DNA of 11,096 nt from contig CAJGCM010000066.1 in the NCBI GenBank assembly GCA_904501765.1, positions 1 to 11,096 on the forward strand, given 5' to 3'. The position numbers and the translations under genes are program-made. Origin of the DNA: an uncultured Clostridia bacterium (lineage in GTDB: Bacteria; Bacillota; Clostridia; Oscillospirales; CAG-272). Under the pieces are notes generated by a model, which saw only the letters and a list, made by a program, of their open reading frames with translations, did not search any database and had not been told where the DNA came from. Of the stretch, positions 1 to 6,645 are shown piece after piece. Every line of letters starts with the position of its first letter. Within the stretch, counting starts at the first letter, position 1.

Positions 1-1255
1 CTTTTTTATCCCGGCTTCCGCCCCCCGAAAGCTTGCGCTTCATAATGAGAGTTATCACGAAGCCTATTAAAGGGAAAAGAGCCGACACAAGCATACCCGA
101 GCGCATTCCAATTTGCTCGGCGCTCATACCGAAATACTGCCCGAGGGTCTGTGCAAAATCGGAGACTCCCACCCCGTCGGCAATTATACCGAGAAGCTGC
201 GGAGCTACCGATGCGCCGAGGTCGCCACCCGCCGCCATAAGAGCATATGCCGCAACACCCGCCGAGGGGAATTTTTCTCCCACGAGTATAATATTTCCGG
301 GCCAGAGCATAGATACGCAGAAGCCTGTAAGCACACACGCTACAAGACCTATCACCGAAATACCGGACAGAGCGCCCAGCAAATAGCATACCGCCGCCCC
401 TGCCATTCCGAGAGTCATAACACCAAGTATATTTTCACCTCTCGCAGCATAAAGGGACCTGCCCAGAGCAAGAGCAAAGGCGAATGCCGCCATACCGCAA
501 ACGTCGCCTATAAGCTTCGGCACGCCGAGGGCGTTTTCCATATATCCCGAAATCCATTGGGTCATAGTACATTCCGCCGCTCCGCCGAGAAATATGCAAA
601 AGACACATAGGAATATAGCGGGAGGAAATCCGCCGCCCTCTGATTTTTCCGTCGCCATCTGCATATTCGGAAATGGAGATACAAGGAACAGAATAAGCGC
701 CGTCATGGGAATGAGAGCGAAAATAAGAGCTAAATACTGCCAGTTTTTATCCCCTGCGAAATGAAGGAAGGCTGCGCCGAAAATTACAACGCCAACAAGT
801 CCCCAGGCGTAAACCGAATGAAGCTTACTCATTTCTCTCTCAGGGTTATCCGCAGGTATTGCCGCCACAATAGGGCTCATAAGCACCTCTGAAAGTCCCG
901 AGGCGGCAGAAAACACAAAGGTTCCCACAGCCAACCATAAATACGCCGTATCAGGGAATATCCCCGGTAAAACAGCGTATATAAAAAGTCCGGCAATAGT
1001 CAGGACAGGCGTGAGCAGCGCCGCAAATCTTGGATTAAAATACTTCGAGAAGAGCGTAAATATCAAGTCAACGCAAAGCTGGGTTGAAAAGTTTATTACA
1101 ACCAAAAGACCGAGAAGAGTATAGGAAATACCGTACATTTCCCTGAAGGTCACGAAAAGCAGCGGCGAAATTGTGGATATTGCCGCCATAGATACGTTAG
1201 TTGCGTAGCAGGCGTATTTTGTAAGCCTGAAGGATTTGCCGTCAGATAAACACAT
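1..1255 (-). CDS. MFS transporter, sugar-permease-like (3' end cut by window edge)
   Basis: I translated the minus strand from the ATG at 1255 and it stays open for 418 codons to the window edge, so the last residues are missing. The protein is very hydrophobic, with about twelve predicted membrane segments split by a polar loop near residues 195-210, which fits the 6+6 plan of the major facilitator superfamily. An AAECTMTQWISGYME stretch lies at about residues 226-240, just after the central loop. The tail (KRKLSGGGSRDKK) is polar, so the true end is probably only a few codons away. AAGGGGA sits about 10 bases before the ATG. The gene starts 37 bases after the flavoprotein gene and is probably co-transcribed with it. 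The overall look resembles FucP-type sugar permeases, which would suit the nearby aldolase metabolosome. The substrate is inference, and the gene points away from the BMC operon. Confidence 0.85.
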   Translation of the reverse strand, partial: MCLSDGKSFRLTKYACYATNVSMAAISTISPLLFVTFREMYGISYTLLGLLVVINFSTQLCVDLIFTLFSKYFNPRFAALLTPVLTIAGLFIYAVLPGIFPDTAYLWLAVGTFVFSAASGLSEVLMSPIVAAIPADNPEREMSKLHSVYAWGLVGVVIFGAAFLHFAGDKNWQYLALIFALIPMTALILFLVSPFPNMQMATEKSEGGGFPPAIFLCVFCIFLGGAAECTMTQWISGYMENALGVPKLIGDVCGMAAFAFALALGRSLYAARGENILGVMTLGMAGAAVCYLLGALSGISVIGLVACVLTGFCVSMLWPGNIILVGEKFPSAGVAAYALMAAGGDLGASVAPQLLGIIADGVGVSDFAQTLGQYFGMSAEQIGMRSGMLVSALFPLIGFVITLIMKRKLSGGGSRDKK

Positions 1256-1292
1256 TTTTAGACTTCCCCTTGTAATATTCCTTGCTTATCCG

Positions 1293-1910
1293 TCACTTGA
1301 TAAAGCTCGTAAAGATTTTCTTTTCTTTTTCGGGAATTCCGAATTTTTCCCGCCCGAGAGCTATGCTCTTCATAAGGAAGGTCATGTTCTCAGCAACCGA
1401 GCGCATAGTCTGCATACCCTCCTCGTCAGCCACAGCCTCACCCGGGCGTCTGCCGTGAACGTCGTTCCAGTAAGAGCCGGAGGCTATGGGCATACCGCTT
1501 ATGGTGAAATATTTGTTCAGAACGTCAAAAGCGGTGGCAAGACCGCCTCTCCTCGCCGCAACTACGGCTGCTCCCACCTTCATAGTCTTGTCAAAGGGTG
1601 TGCTGTAAAAGAGCCTGTCAAGAAGAGAAATAAGAGTTCCGTTAGGCGAAGCGTAATAAACGGGGCTGCCTATAACAAGCCCGTCGCACTCACGGAATTT
1701 TTCCGCAAGCTCGTTAACCACGTCATCAAAGGCGCATCTTCCGTTCTTAAAGCAGAAGCCGCAGCATACGCAGCCTCGGATATCCATCTGCCCTACCTGA
1801 ATCTCCTCATATTCAACGCCGTTTTTCTCAAAAACCTTTTTCATTTCCGCAAATCCCACAGAGGTATTCCCTCCCACTCTCGGACTTCCGTTAATCATAA
1901 GTACCTTCAT
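1293..1910 (-). CDS. Flavodoxin-like NAD(P)H-dependent FMN reductase with Cys cluster
   Basis: This 205-residue protein has the flavodoxin-fold signature of the FMN reductase / iron-sulfur flavoprotein group. The N-terminal phosphate-binding loop is NGSPRVGGNT (residues 7-16). GSPVYYASPNG (81-91) is the usual flavin-contacting segment, and a GSYWNDVHG motif lies at 145-153. A cysteine cluster at residues 47-59 (C47, C49, C50, C53, C59) is the compact type that binds a 4Fe-4S cluster in Isf-like flavoproteins; whether it does so here is inference. It probably moves electrons from NAD(P)H through FMN to an unknown cytosolic acceptor. The start is supported by AAAGGA about 9 bases upstream. It is the first gene of a minus-strand pair with the MFS transporter. 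No direct link to the BMC enzymes is visible. Confidence 0.87.
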   Translation of the reverse strand: MKVLMINGSPRVGGNTSVGFAEMKKVFEKNGVEYEEIQVGQMDIRGCVCCGFCFKNGRCAFDDVVNELAEKFRECDGLVIGSPVYYASPNGTLISLLDRLFYSTPFDKTMKVGAAVVAARRGGLATAFDVLNKYFTISGMPIASGSYWNDVHGRRPGEAVADEEGMQTMRSVAENMTFLMKSIALGREKFGIPEKEKKIFTSFIK

Positions 1911-1932
1911 AAAAATATCCTTTCTTGGGCAA

Positions 1933-1969
1933 GGCGGCGCATTCTTAACGAAGAGAAAGCCACACCGCC
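1933..1969 (-). other. Possible hairpin in the flavoprotein leader
   Basis: In the minus-strand leader, GGCGG near 1969 can pair with CCGCC near 1933, and the stem extends through several G-U pairs to about 8 bp. No U-run follows, so it is not a standard terminator. It could influence the flavoprotein RBS about 15 bases further on. Support is weak. Confidence 0.3.
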
Positions 1970-1993
1970 GAATTTATACTTATTTACCCTATC

Positions 1994-2022
1994 ATTTTAG
2001 TACATTTGCAAAAATATGTCAA
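1994..2022 (-). promoter_or_regulatory. Sigma-70/SigA-type promoter for the flavoprotein-MFS pair
   Basis: Read on the minus strand, TTGACA (2022-2017) is followed after exactly 17 bases by TAAAAT (1999-1994). This predicts transcription from about 1987 and a leader of about 77 bases before the flavoprotein ATG at 1910. The -35 hexamer is perfect. It is divergent from the plus-strand promoter at 2082-2110, with 59 bases between the two -35 boxes. Confidence 0.82.
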
Positions 2023-2081
2023 TAGAAAAAAGGGGGTGAAAATATCTTTTCCGTTTTTCCTTCCCATTTGTGCGCCGCTTC

Positions 2082-2110
2082 TTGACAAACAAGAATACGG
2101 GTGGTAAAAT
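2082..2110 (+). promoter_or_regulatory. Sigma-70/SigA-type promoter before the inverted-repeat element
   Basis: TTGACA at 2082-2087 and TAAAAT at 2105-2110 are separated by 17 bases. Transcription should start near 2117, only a few bases before the left arm of the inverted-repeat element at 2121. The transcript would therefore begin with the whole structured element and then, unless it terminates, reach the HAD phosphatase gene. It uses the same hexamers and spacing as the other two promoters in this window. Confidence 0.8.
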
Positions 2111-2120
2111 AACTCATATA

Positions 2121-2399
2121 TTAGCCGTAAGGGAGTCGAACTAACAAGTCTTACAACGTAAATTTTAGTGTCTTTCGTCACACCGAGCCTTGTAAAGTCG
2201 TACTTAACTGCGACTCGCTGCACCAAAATCCATCAAAAATTTATTCGCCGTAAGATGCGAAGCAGTTTAGAAAGAATAGATTTTTTCATAGACGAGCCAA
2301 ATTCTTAGAGAAATATAAGCATATTTAAGAAGAATTCGGCGAAGTATAGGGGAAAATCTATCTTTCAAAACCTTATGAGTTCGACTCCCTTACGGCTAA
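2121..2399 (+). repeat. 279-bp element bounded by perfect 22-bp inverted repeats; structured RNA or mobile/invertible DNA
   Basis: Positions 2121-2142 (beginning TTAGCCGTAAGGGAGTCG) are the exact reverse complement of 2378-2399. Collinear stems lie inside this pair. 2265-2286 pairs with 2351-2371 (about 16 bp around AATAGATTTT/AAAATCTAT, with small bulges). 2296-2306 pairs with 2330-2340 (GCC.AATTCT/AGAATT.GGC, one mismatch). 2311-2316 pairs with 2321-2326 around an AAGC loop. The left third (2143-2264) shows only short stems. No convincing ORF lies inside, and I see no target-site duplication at the outer ends. The promoter at 2082-2110 starts transcription right at the left arm. This nesting fits a non-coding RNA or a long structured leader for the HAD gene. 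A MITE-like insertion or an invertible segment is also possible. It does not match 6S, tmRNA, SRP RNA or a riboswitch class that I can recognise. Confidence 0.7.
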
Positions 2400-2457
2400 G
2401 GCGGCGATTTTTATCGAAACCCGTAAATTAAATCGAACTAAAGAAGGAGGCGCCCCG

Positions 2458-3198
2458 GTGTTAAAGCTTGTTGTATCAGACCTTGACGGTACACTTCTGC
2501 CCTACGGCAGCGACAGCGTATCGCACAGTGTAAAATCCAAAATCAAAGCACTTACCGAGCGGGGTGTCATATTCGCCTTAGCTTCGGGAAGAAATTATTC
2601 CGAGCTTATAAGACTTTTTTCAGAATTTTCGGAGAAGGCTTATTTCATAGCCGCAGACGGCGCCTATACTGTGAAGTCAGGGCGGATTATATATTCAAGA
2701 GCTATCCCGAGAGAAGAGTTAGACTTTCTCGTAAAGCAATCGGCAGGAGCGCCTCTTATATTTTTCGGCGCCGAACGCAGCTACGCCCACGGGACCCCTC
2801 CCTCCTCCGAAATTCGCTCCGACACAGCGTTTATAAAGAGCGCTCTTGATATCCCGTCGGGCGAAAAAATATTCAAGGCGGTAAAATTCGGCGCTCCCGT
2901 AAAGCTTCCCCCTTACAGCGGAATAAGAATTCACTGGGACGGGAGGCAAATAGGCGTTACCGAATACGTAAATAGATTCGCCAATAAGGGAGCGGCTCTG
3001 TCCGACCTGAAAATAAGACTTAACGTACCCGAAAGCAGTACGGTAGTAATAGGCGATATGACAAACGACCTGTCCCTGTTTAAGGGAGCCAAGCACCGCA
3101 TTGCCGTTGGCGACAGATGCCCGGAGCTTCTGGAGCTGGCTACCGAGAGAGCGGCTTGCGGAGAAGAGGCTCTCGCCCGTATCTTAGACGAAATTTAA
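2458..3198 (+). CDS. Cof-type HAD-IIB family phosphatase
   Basis: This 246-residue cytosolic hydrolase has all four HAD motifs. Motif I is DLDGTLL with the nucleophile D8 and acid/base D10. Motif II is the ALASGR segment with S43. The motif III lysine is probably K177 in ANKGAAL. Motif IV is GDMTNDLSLF with D200 and D204. A C2B-type cap lies between about residues 80 and 170, which places it in the Cof/YidA-like group that dephosphorylates sugar phosphates and similar metabolites. It is slightly shorter than the usual 260-280 residues, all in the cap. The start is GTG at 2458, preceded by AAGGAGG at 2444-2450. A terminator follows at 3229-3277, so it is probably its own transcription unit. 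The substrate cannot be told from sequence; its position next to a sugar-phosphate metabolosome suggests, but does not prove, a role with phosphorylated intermediates. Confidence 0.9.
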   Translation: MLKLVVSDLDGTLLPYGSDSVSHSVKSKIKALTERGVIFALASGRNYSELIRLFSEFSEKAYFIAADGAYTVKSGRIIYSRAIPREELDFLVKQSAGAPLIFFGAERSYAHGTPPSSEIRSDTAFIKSALDIPSGEKIFKAVKFGAPVKLPPYSGIRIHWDGRQIGVTEYVNRFANKGAALSDLKIRLNVPESSTVVIGDMTNDLSLFKGAKHRIAVGDRCPELLELATERAACGEEALARILDEI

Positions 3199-3209
3199 TA
3201 AAGCATAAA

Positions 3210-3224
3210 TGAAAATAATTTTCA
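3210..3224. promoter_or_regulatory. Palindromic operator-like site 1 (TGAAAATAATTTTCA)
   Basis: A perfect 15-bp palindrome with a single central base sits between the HAD stop codon and its terminator. The exact reverse complement of this word recurs at 3445-3459, and one-mismatch versions recur at 3592-3606 and 3666-3680. It is about 380 bp upstream of the predicted BMC start site, so it could act as a remote site for a looping regulator. RpiR binding is inference. Confidence 0.55.
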
Positions 3225-3228
3225 AAGG

Positions 3229-3277
3229 AAAGCCCCTGTGAGCAGAAAGAATTAAGCTCTTAGGGGCTTTTTCTTTT
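3229..3277 (+). terminator. Rho-independent terminator of the HAD phosphatase gene
   Basis: AAAGCCCCT (3229-3237) pairs perfectly with AGGGGCTTT (3262-3270). A second inner pairing, GAGC (3240-3243) with GCTC (3256-3259), tightens the loop. The run TTTCTTTTTT follows directly. It isolates the HAD gene from the BMC operon promoter downstream. Confidence 0.92.
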
Positions 3278-3394
3278 TTGTTTTTTATCGAATTTTACCG
3301 CCACAACGTAAAAAACCGCTAATTTTTTAATAAAAAAACGGCGAAATACCCGCTTTTGCCCTTAAAAAACCGATATATATGAACATTTTGTAAA

Positions 3395-3408
3395 TGAAAA
3401 TTCTTTCA
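3395..3408. promoter_or_regulatory. Weaker member of the TGAAA..TTTCA palindrome family
   Basis: TGAAAATTCTTTCA has perfect 5-bp arms with a 4-bp spacer, one base shorter than the main sites. A looser relative with 7 of 8 arm bases, TGAGAAATATTTTTCA, lies at 3521-3536 just upstream of the -35 box. In such AT-rich DNA these weaker matches could be chance. They lack the central CG expected of a catabolite-control (cre) site. Confidence 0.3.
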
Positions 3409-3444
3409 AAAATTTATGCTTTTTTCACTGAATTTTGAAAATTA

Positions 3445-3459
3445 TGAAAATTATTTTCA
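3445..3459. promoter_or_regulatory. Palindromic operator-like site 2 (TGAAAATTATTTTCA)
   Basis: A perfect 15-bp palindrome, the exact reverse complement of site 1, centred about 140 bp upstream of the predicted BMC transcription start. One more A/T pair on each side also matches (ATGAAAA...TTTTCAT). Repetition of the same word points to a dedicated dimeric regulator. Confidence 0.6.
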
Positions 3460-3466
3460 TTTTTCT

Positions 3467-3486
3467 CCCCTTTTTCGCAAAAGGGG
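3467..3486. repeat. Perfect 8-bp stem palindrome CCCCTTTT-tcgc-AAAAGGGG
   Basis: CCCCTTTT (3467-3474) and AAAAGGGG (3479-3486) are perfect complements around a TCGC loop, about 70 bp upstream of the -35 box. It is the only GC-containing block in this stretch. No T-run follows on either strand, so it is not a normal terminator. It may be a second regulator's site or a remnant. Confidence 0.5.
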
Positions 3487-3554
3487 CAATATTTATTTAA
3501 AAATATTTTAAATATTTTATTGAGAAATATTTTTCATTTTTTTCACAAAATGTA

Positions 3555-3583
3555 TTGACAAACAGGGCTTTTTATGCTAAAAT
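3555..3583 (+). promoter_or_regulatory. Main promoter of the BMC operon
   Basis: TTGACA at 3555-3560 is followed after 17 bases by TAAAAT at 3578-3583, with an extended -10 TGC directly before it. This is close to consensus, so the promoter should be strong unless repressed. The predicted start is near 3590, which puts operator-like site 3 (3592-3606) at about +3 to +17. The leader to the rpiR start codon is about 125 bases. Confidence 0.87.
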
Positions 3584-3591
3584 CAAAAATG

Positions 3592-3606
3592 TGAAACTAA
3601 TTTTCA
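3592..3606. promoter_or_regulatory. Palindromic operator-like site 3 (TGAAACTAATTTTCA), at the start site
   Basis: It differs from site 1 by one base. Its position immediately after the predicted transcription start is the usual place for a repressor that blocks initiation. The encoded RpiR protein is the nearest candidate ligand. Confidence 0.6.
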
Positions 3607-3665
3607 TTGTTTTTGAAAACAATTTTTATTTCAACGAGTTATTTTTAACAAATTCCTTTGAAAAA

Positions 3666-3680
3666 TGAAAAAAATTTTCA
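3666..3680. promoter_or_regulatory. Palindromic operator-like site 4 (TGAAAAAAATTTTCA), in the leader
   Basis: It differs from site 1 by one base. It sits in the leader about 20 bases before the rpiR ribosome binding site, at about +77, where bound protein could act as a roadblock. Confidence 0.5.
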
Positions 3681-3714
3681 CAAACAAAAAATTCGCCGAG
3701 AAAGGAGGCAGATT

Positions 3715-4554
3715 TTGAATAGGACTTTACTTCAGGCTCAGCTGATGTACGGTGACATGGGTAAGTCCGAAAAACGAGTGGCGGATTGGCTGTTTTCTCA
3801 TTCGGGTGAAATTCTCCCCTATTCAATCTCGGAACTTGCCTCCAAATGCGACAGCTCGGAGGCGACGATAGTAAGGTTTTCGAAGCGGCTTGGCTGCTCA
3901 GGGTATCAGGAGCTGAAAATCGTTCTTGCTCAGGAGCACGAGAAGAAGGTTATCGCTCCCCATATCACAGACGCCGACGACTGTTATGAAATCTTCGAAA
4001 AAATCTGCAATGATGCGTATATGTCCCTTGAGAGGACAAAGAAAACTCTTTCTGCGGAGGCTATGACCAAGGCGGCAAGGGTAATTTCCGAATCAAGAAA
4101 AATCGTTCTTATAGGACTTGGAACATCAGCCTCGGTTGCCGAGGAGGCGAGCAACAAATTCTTAAGAGCGGGGTGCAACAGCGCCGCTTATTCTGACACA
4201 CATATGCAGCTCATCGCAGTATCCCAGCTTAAACCGGGGGACGCCCTTATCGGAATATCTCAATCAGGCTCATCGAAGGATATAGTCGAGGCTATGAAAA
4301 TAGCCCGAAGCCGAGGAGCTACCACAATATCAATAACCTCAAAAGAAAAGTCACCTATATCAAGGCAGAGCGACATTATGCTTCTTACGGATACGGAAGA
4401 GACGAGGCATAGCGCCCTGGGGCTTAATTCCCATATGTCCCGCCTTGTCGTGATAGACGCTTTATGCTACAAGATAGTTTATCAGAACGTAGCGAGAGCC
4501 TTCTCTGTTGGCGAAGGAGAGGCGGAGCTTCAATCGAAGCGCATTATAGAGTAA
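3715..4554 (+). CDS. RpiR-family transcriptional regulator (HTH + SIS)
   Basis: I place the start at TTG 3715, because AAAGGAGG lies at 3701-3708, 6 bases upstream. A TTG at 3658 in the same frame would lengthen the protein but has no RBS and would add a low-complexity stretch. The protein is then 279 residues, typical for the family. Residues 1-75 form the RpiR helix-turn-helix domain, with the recognition region around ELASKCDSSEATIVRFSKRLG (40-60). Residues about 128-255 form an SIS sugar-phosphate-binding domain with GLGTSASVAEEASNKF and GISQSGSSKDIVEAM; the serines of the second motif (S182, S184, S186, S187) are the usual phosphate contacts. It is the first gene of the BMC operon and lies downstream of repeated palindromes, so it probably senses the pathway sugar phosphate and controls its own operon. 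Repressor or activator action cannot be told from sequence. Confidence 0.92.
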   Translation: MNRTLLQAQLMYGDMGKSEKRVADWLFSHSGEILPYSISELASKCDSSEATIVRFSKRLGCSGYQELKIVLAQEHEKKVIAPHITDADDCYEIFEKICNDAYMSLERTKKTLSAEAMTKAARVISESRKIVLIGLGTSASVAEEASNKFLRAGCNSAAYSDTHMQLIAVSQLKPGDALIGISQSGSSKDIVEAMKIARSRGATTISITSKEKSPISRQSDIMLLTDTEETRHSALGLNSHMSRLVVIDALCYKIVYQNVARAFSVGEGEAELQSKRIIE

Positions 4555-4591
4555 TATCACACATAAGTAAGAGTTAATTAAATCTAAATAT

Positions 4592-4597
4592 TATAAT
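4592..4597 (+). promoter_or_regulatory. Possible weak internal -10 before ackA
   Basis: A perfect TATAAT lies in the 68-bp rpiR-ackA gap, about 26 bases before the ackA start codon. No good -35 hexamer is found 16-18 bases upstream. It may be chance in AT-rich DNA, or it may give some expression independent of the main promoter. Confidence 0.25.
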
Positions 4598-4622
4598 CAA
4601 CATCAAATGTAAGGAGAAAAAG

Positions 4623-5813
4623 ATGAAAATTCTTGTAGTTAACGCAGGCAGCTCGTCACTCAAATATCAGCTTTTTGATATGGAAACGAACACGGTCCTT
4701 GCAAAGGGAAACTGCGAAAGAATCGGCATCGACGGAACAATCACACACAAGCGTCCCGGCAAGGAGGACTACACCGAAAAGGCTCCCCTTCCCGACCATA
4801 AGGCGGCAATTGAGCTGGTTCTCAGGCTCCTTTGCGACGCAGAGCTTGGCGTCATCGGCGGCGTTGAGGAAATAGGCGCTGTCGGACACAGATTTGCTCA
4901 CGGTGGCGAGATGCTTCGCAAATCCTCTGTCCTCGGAGATGAGGAAATCAAATATCTTGAAAGCATAGCGGAGCTTAATCCTCTTCACGGACCGCCCGCA
5001 ATCAGCGGCTTTAAGGCTTGCAAGAGCGTTATGCCGAATATCACTCACGTAGGCGTGTTTGACACCTCTTACTATTCCGATATGGAAAGCCACGCTTACA
5101 TATACCCCATTCCCTACGAGCTTTACGAAAAGTATAAAATCCGTCGTTACGGATTCCACGGTACCTCTCACCGTTTCGTTTGCGCAAAAGCCTCCGAGCT
5201 TCTCGGCAGCAAGGATATTAAGGTTATCACCTGCCACCTCGGAAACGGCTCCTCTATCACGGCCAGCGTAAACGGCAAGGCGATTGACACCTCCATGGGC
5301 TTCACCCCTCAGGAAGGAGTTCCTATGGGAACGAGAAGCGGTACCATCGACCCCACTGTTGTTACTTATATAATGAAAAAGGAAGGGCTTTCACCTGAGG
5401 AATGCGAGAAGCTTCTCAATTCCAAATCCGGACTTCTCGGTATCTCGGGAGTTTCCAGCGACTGCCGCGACATTACGATTGCTCGTGACGGCGGAAACGA
5501 GAGAGCAGGCCTTGCTCTTAAGATTCTCGTTCACTATATCAAGAAAATTATCGGCTCTTATATCGCAGAGATGAACGGAGTTGACGCTCTCGTATTCACC
5601 GCGGGCATAGGAGAAAACGACAAGCTCATAAGAGAAGCCGTTTGCCGCGATATGTCCTATCTCGGAATCGAGATTGACGAGGAGGTCAATATGGCTTGCC
5701 CCAAGGGAGCCTTCGGAGAGCTTACAGCGAAGGGCGCTAAGGTAAGAACCTTCGTTATTCCCACGAACGAGGAATATATGATAGCCCTCGATACACAGAA
5801 TCTCGCAAAATAA
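4623..5813 (+). CDS. ackA: Acetate kinase (acetate/propionate/lactate-type acyl kinase)
   Basis: This 396-residue protein matches the normal acetate kinase length. It keeps the catalytic residues by comparison with the Methanosarcina enzyme: N7 in NAGSSSLKYQLF, R90 in GHRFAHGG, D147 in GVFDTSYY, H179 in GFHGTSH, R238 in GVPMGTRSGTIDP and E383 in PTNEEYMIA. The HLGNGSS (205-211) and GIGEN (328-332) nucleotide-site motifs are intact. It transfers phosphate from an acyl-phosphate to ADP. In this operon it would take the acyl-phosphate made by PduL and give the ATP yield of the metabolosome. It has no N- or C-terminal encapsulation helix, which fits a cytosolic location. AAGGAGA lies 5 bases before the ATG. 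Whether it prefers acetyl-, propionyl- or lactoyl-phosphate is not visible. Confidence 0.97.
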   Translation: MKILVVNAGSSSLKYQLFDMETNTVLAKGNCERIGIDGTITHKRPGKEDYTEKAPLPDHKAAIELVLRLLCDAELGVIGGVEEIGAVGHRFAHGGEMLRKSSVLGDEEIKYLESIAELNPLHGPPAISGFKACKSVMPNITHVGVFDTSYYSDMESHAYIYPIPYELYEKYKIRRYGFHGTSHRFVCAKASELLGSKDIKVITCHLGNGSSITASVNGKAIDTSMGFTPQEGVPMGTRSGTIDPTVVTYIMKKEGLSPEECEKLLNSKSGLLGISGVSSDCRDITIARDGGNERAGLALKILVHYIKKIIGSYIAEMNGVDALVFTAGIGENDKLIREAVCRDMSYLGIEIDEEVNMACPKGAFGELTAKGAKVRTFVIPTNEEYMIALDTQNLAK

Positions 5814-5873
5814 ATACCGAAAACAAATAAAAATAAAAAAATAAATACTTCATATTGAAAGGAAACTTAAACT

Positions 5874-6623
5874 ATGAAATCACCTTACGAAATCAAAAAA
5901 GAAATCTGCGAAGTAGGCCACAAGCTCTACAACCTCGGTTTTGTTGCCGCAAACGACGGTAACATCTCCGTTAAGTTCAACGACCACGAATGGTTCTGCA
6001 CTCCCACAGGCGTTTCCAAAGGCGACCTTACCCCTGATATGATAATCAAGGTTGACGCAAACGGAAACAAGCTTGAAGGTAAGCTTAACCCCTCCTCCGA
6101 AATCAAAATGCATATGAGAGTTTACAGAGAGCGTCCCGACGTTACAGCCGTTGTTCACGCTCATCCCCCTGTTGCTACCGCCTTCACAGTTGCCGGTGTG
6201 AACCTTGACCAGTACATTCTTCCCGAGGCAGTTCTTACAATCGGTGAGGTTCCCACCTGCGAATACGGAACACCCTCCACAATGGAAATTCCCGACTCCC
6301 TTGAGCCCTATATCCAGAATCACGATGCATTCCTTCTTAAGAACCACGGCGCTCTTACCGTAGGCTGCAACCTTACAAAGGCTCAGTTCGTTATGGAAGA
6401 GGTTGAGTTCAACGCAAAGATATGCAAGTACGCTATGGAGCTTGGCGCAGTTCACGAAATTCCCAACGACCAGCTTAAGAAGCTTATGGAGCTTCGCAAG
6501 AAGATGAACCTTCCCGGCCGTCACCCCGGTCTTGACCTTGAGGAAGAGGCTCCCGCTTGCCAGAACAATGAGGCTCTCGTTACCGAAATTACAAAAAGAG
6601 TTCTTGCAGCTCTCGGCAAATAA
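5874..6623 (+). CDS. Class II (zinc) sugar-phosphate aldolase with C-terminal encapsulation peptide
   Basis: The first 215 residues are a class II aldolase/adducin domain of the L-fuculose-1-phosphate aldolase type. The signatures are NDGNISVK (27-34), CTPTGVSKGDL (42-52), the catalytic acid E76 in PSSEIKMH, zinc ligands H95 and H97 in HAHPP, and H158 in KNHGALTVG. The family retro-aldol reaction splits a ketose-1-phosphate into DHAP and an aldehyde. L-fuculose-1-P or L-rhamnulose-1-P, giving lactaldehyde, is most likely by analogy with planctomycete and clostridial BMCs; the exact substrate is inference. After an acidic linker (DLEEEAPACQ) the protein ends in ALVTEITKRVLAALGK, an amphipathic helix of the BMC-targeting type that free FucA enzymes do not have. 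It is the signature enzyme of the locus. It lies 60 bp after ackA, with AAAGGAAA about 9 bases upstream of the ATG. Confidence 0.93.
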   Translation: MKSPYEIKKEICEVGHKLYNLGFVAANDGNISVKFNDHEWFCTPTGVSKGDLTPDMIIKVDANGNKLEGKLNPSSEIKMHMRVYRERPDVTAVVHAHPPVATAFTVAGVNLDQYILPEAVLTIGEVPTCEYGTPSTMEIPDSLEPYIQNHDAFLLKNHGALTVGCNLTKAQFVMEEVEFNAKICKYAMELGAVHEIPNDQLKKLMELRKKMNLPGRHPGLDLEEEAPACQNNEALVTEITKRVLAALGK

Positions 6624-6645
6624 TCCTTAAAGCGAGGAAATAAAT

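Noticed and set aside
6..610. Open frames on both strands at the left edge (6-389 minus, 33-386 plus, 113-610 plus)
   Set aside because: They overlap the real minus-strand permease frame, which is continuous and hydrophobic for 418 codons. The alternatives have no RBS and read as arginine- and serine-rich shadow translations.
1984..2226. 80-residue minus-strand open frame across the divergent promoters
   Set aside because: It has no recognisable domain, no good RBS, and covers both promoters and the left inverted repeat. It is most likely chance.
2121..2399. A tRNA, tmRNA or intron-split tRNA suggested by the TTCGACTCCC-like right arm
   Set aside because: The bases flanking the TTCGACT loop do not make a proper T-stem, there is no anticodon arm or CCA end, and the similarity comes only from the inverted-repeat arm.
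3395..3408. A CcpA catabolite-responsive element (cre)
   Set aside because: The outer bases resemble a cre site, but the conserved central CG is missing, and the word fits better with the local TGAAA..TTTCA palindrome family.
3658..3714. A longer RpiR start at TTG 3658
   Set aside because: There is no ribosome binding site, and the extra residues are lysine- and arginine-rich translation of the operator-containing leader. TTG 3715 has AAAGGAGG at good spacing.
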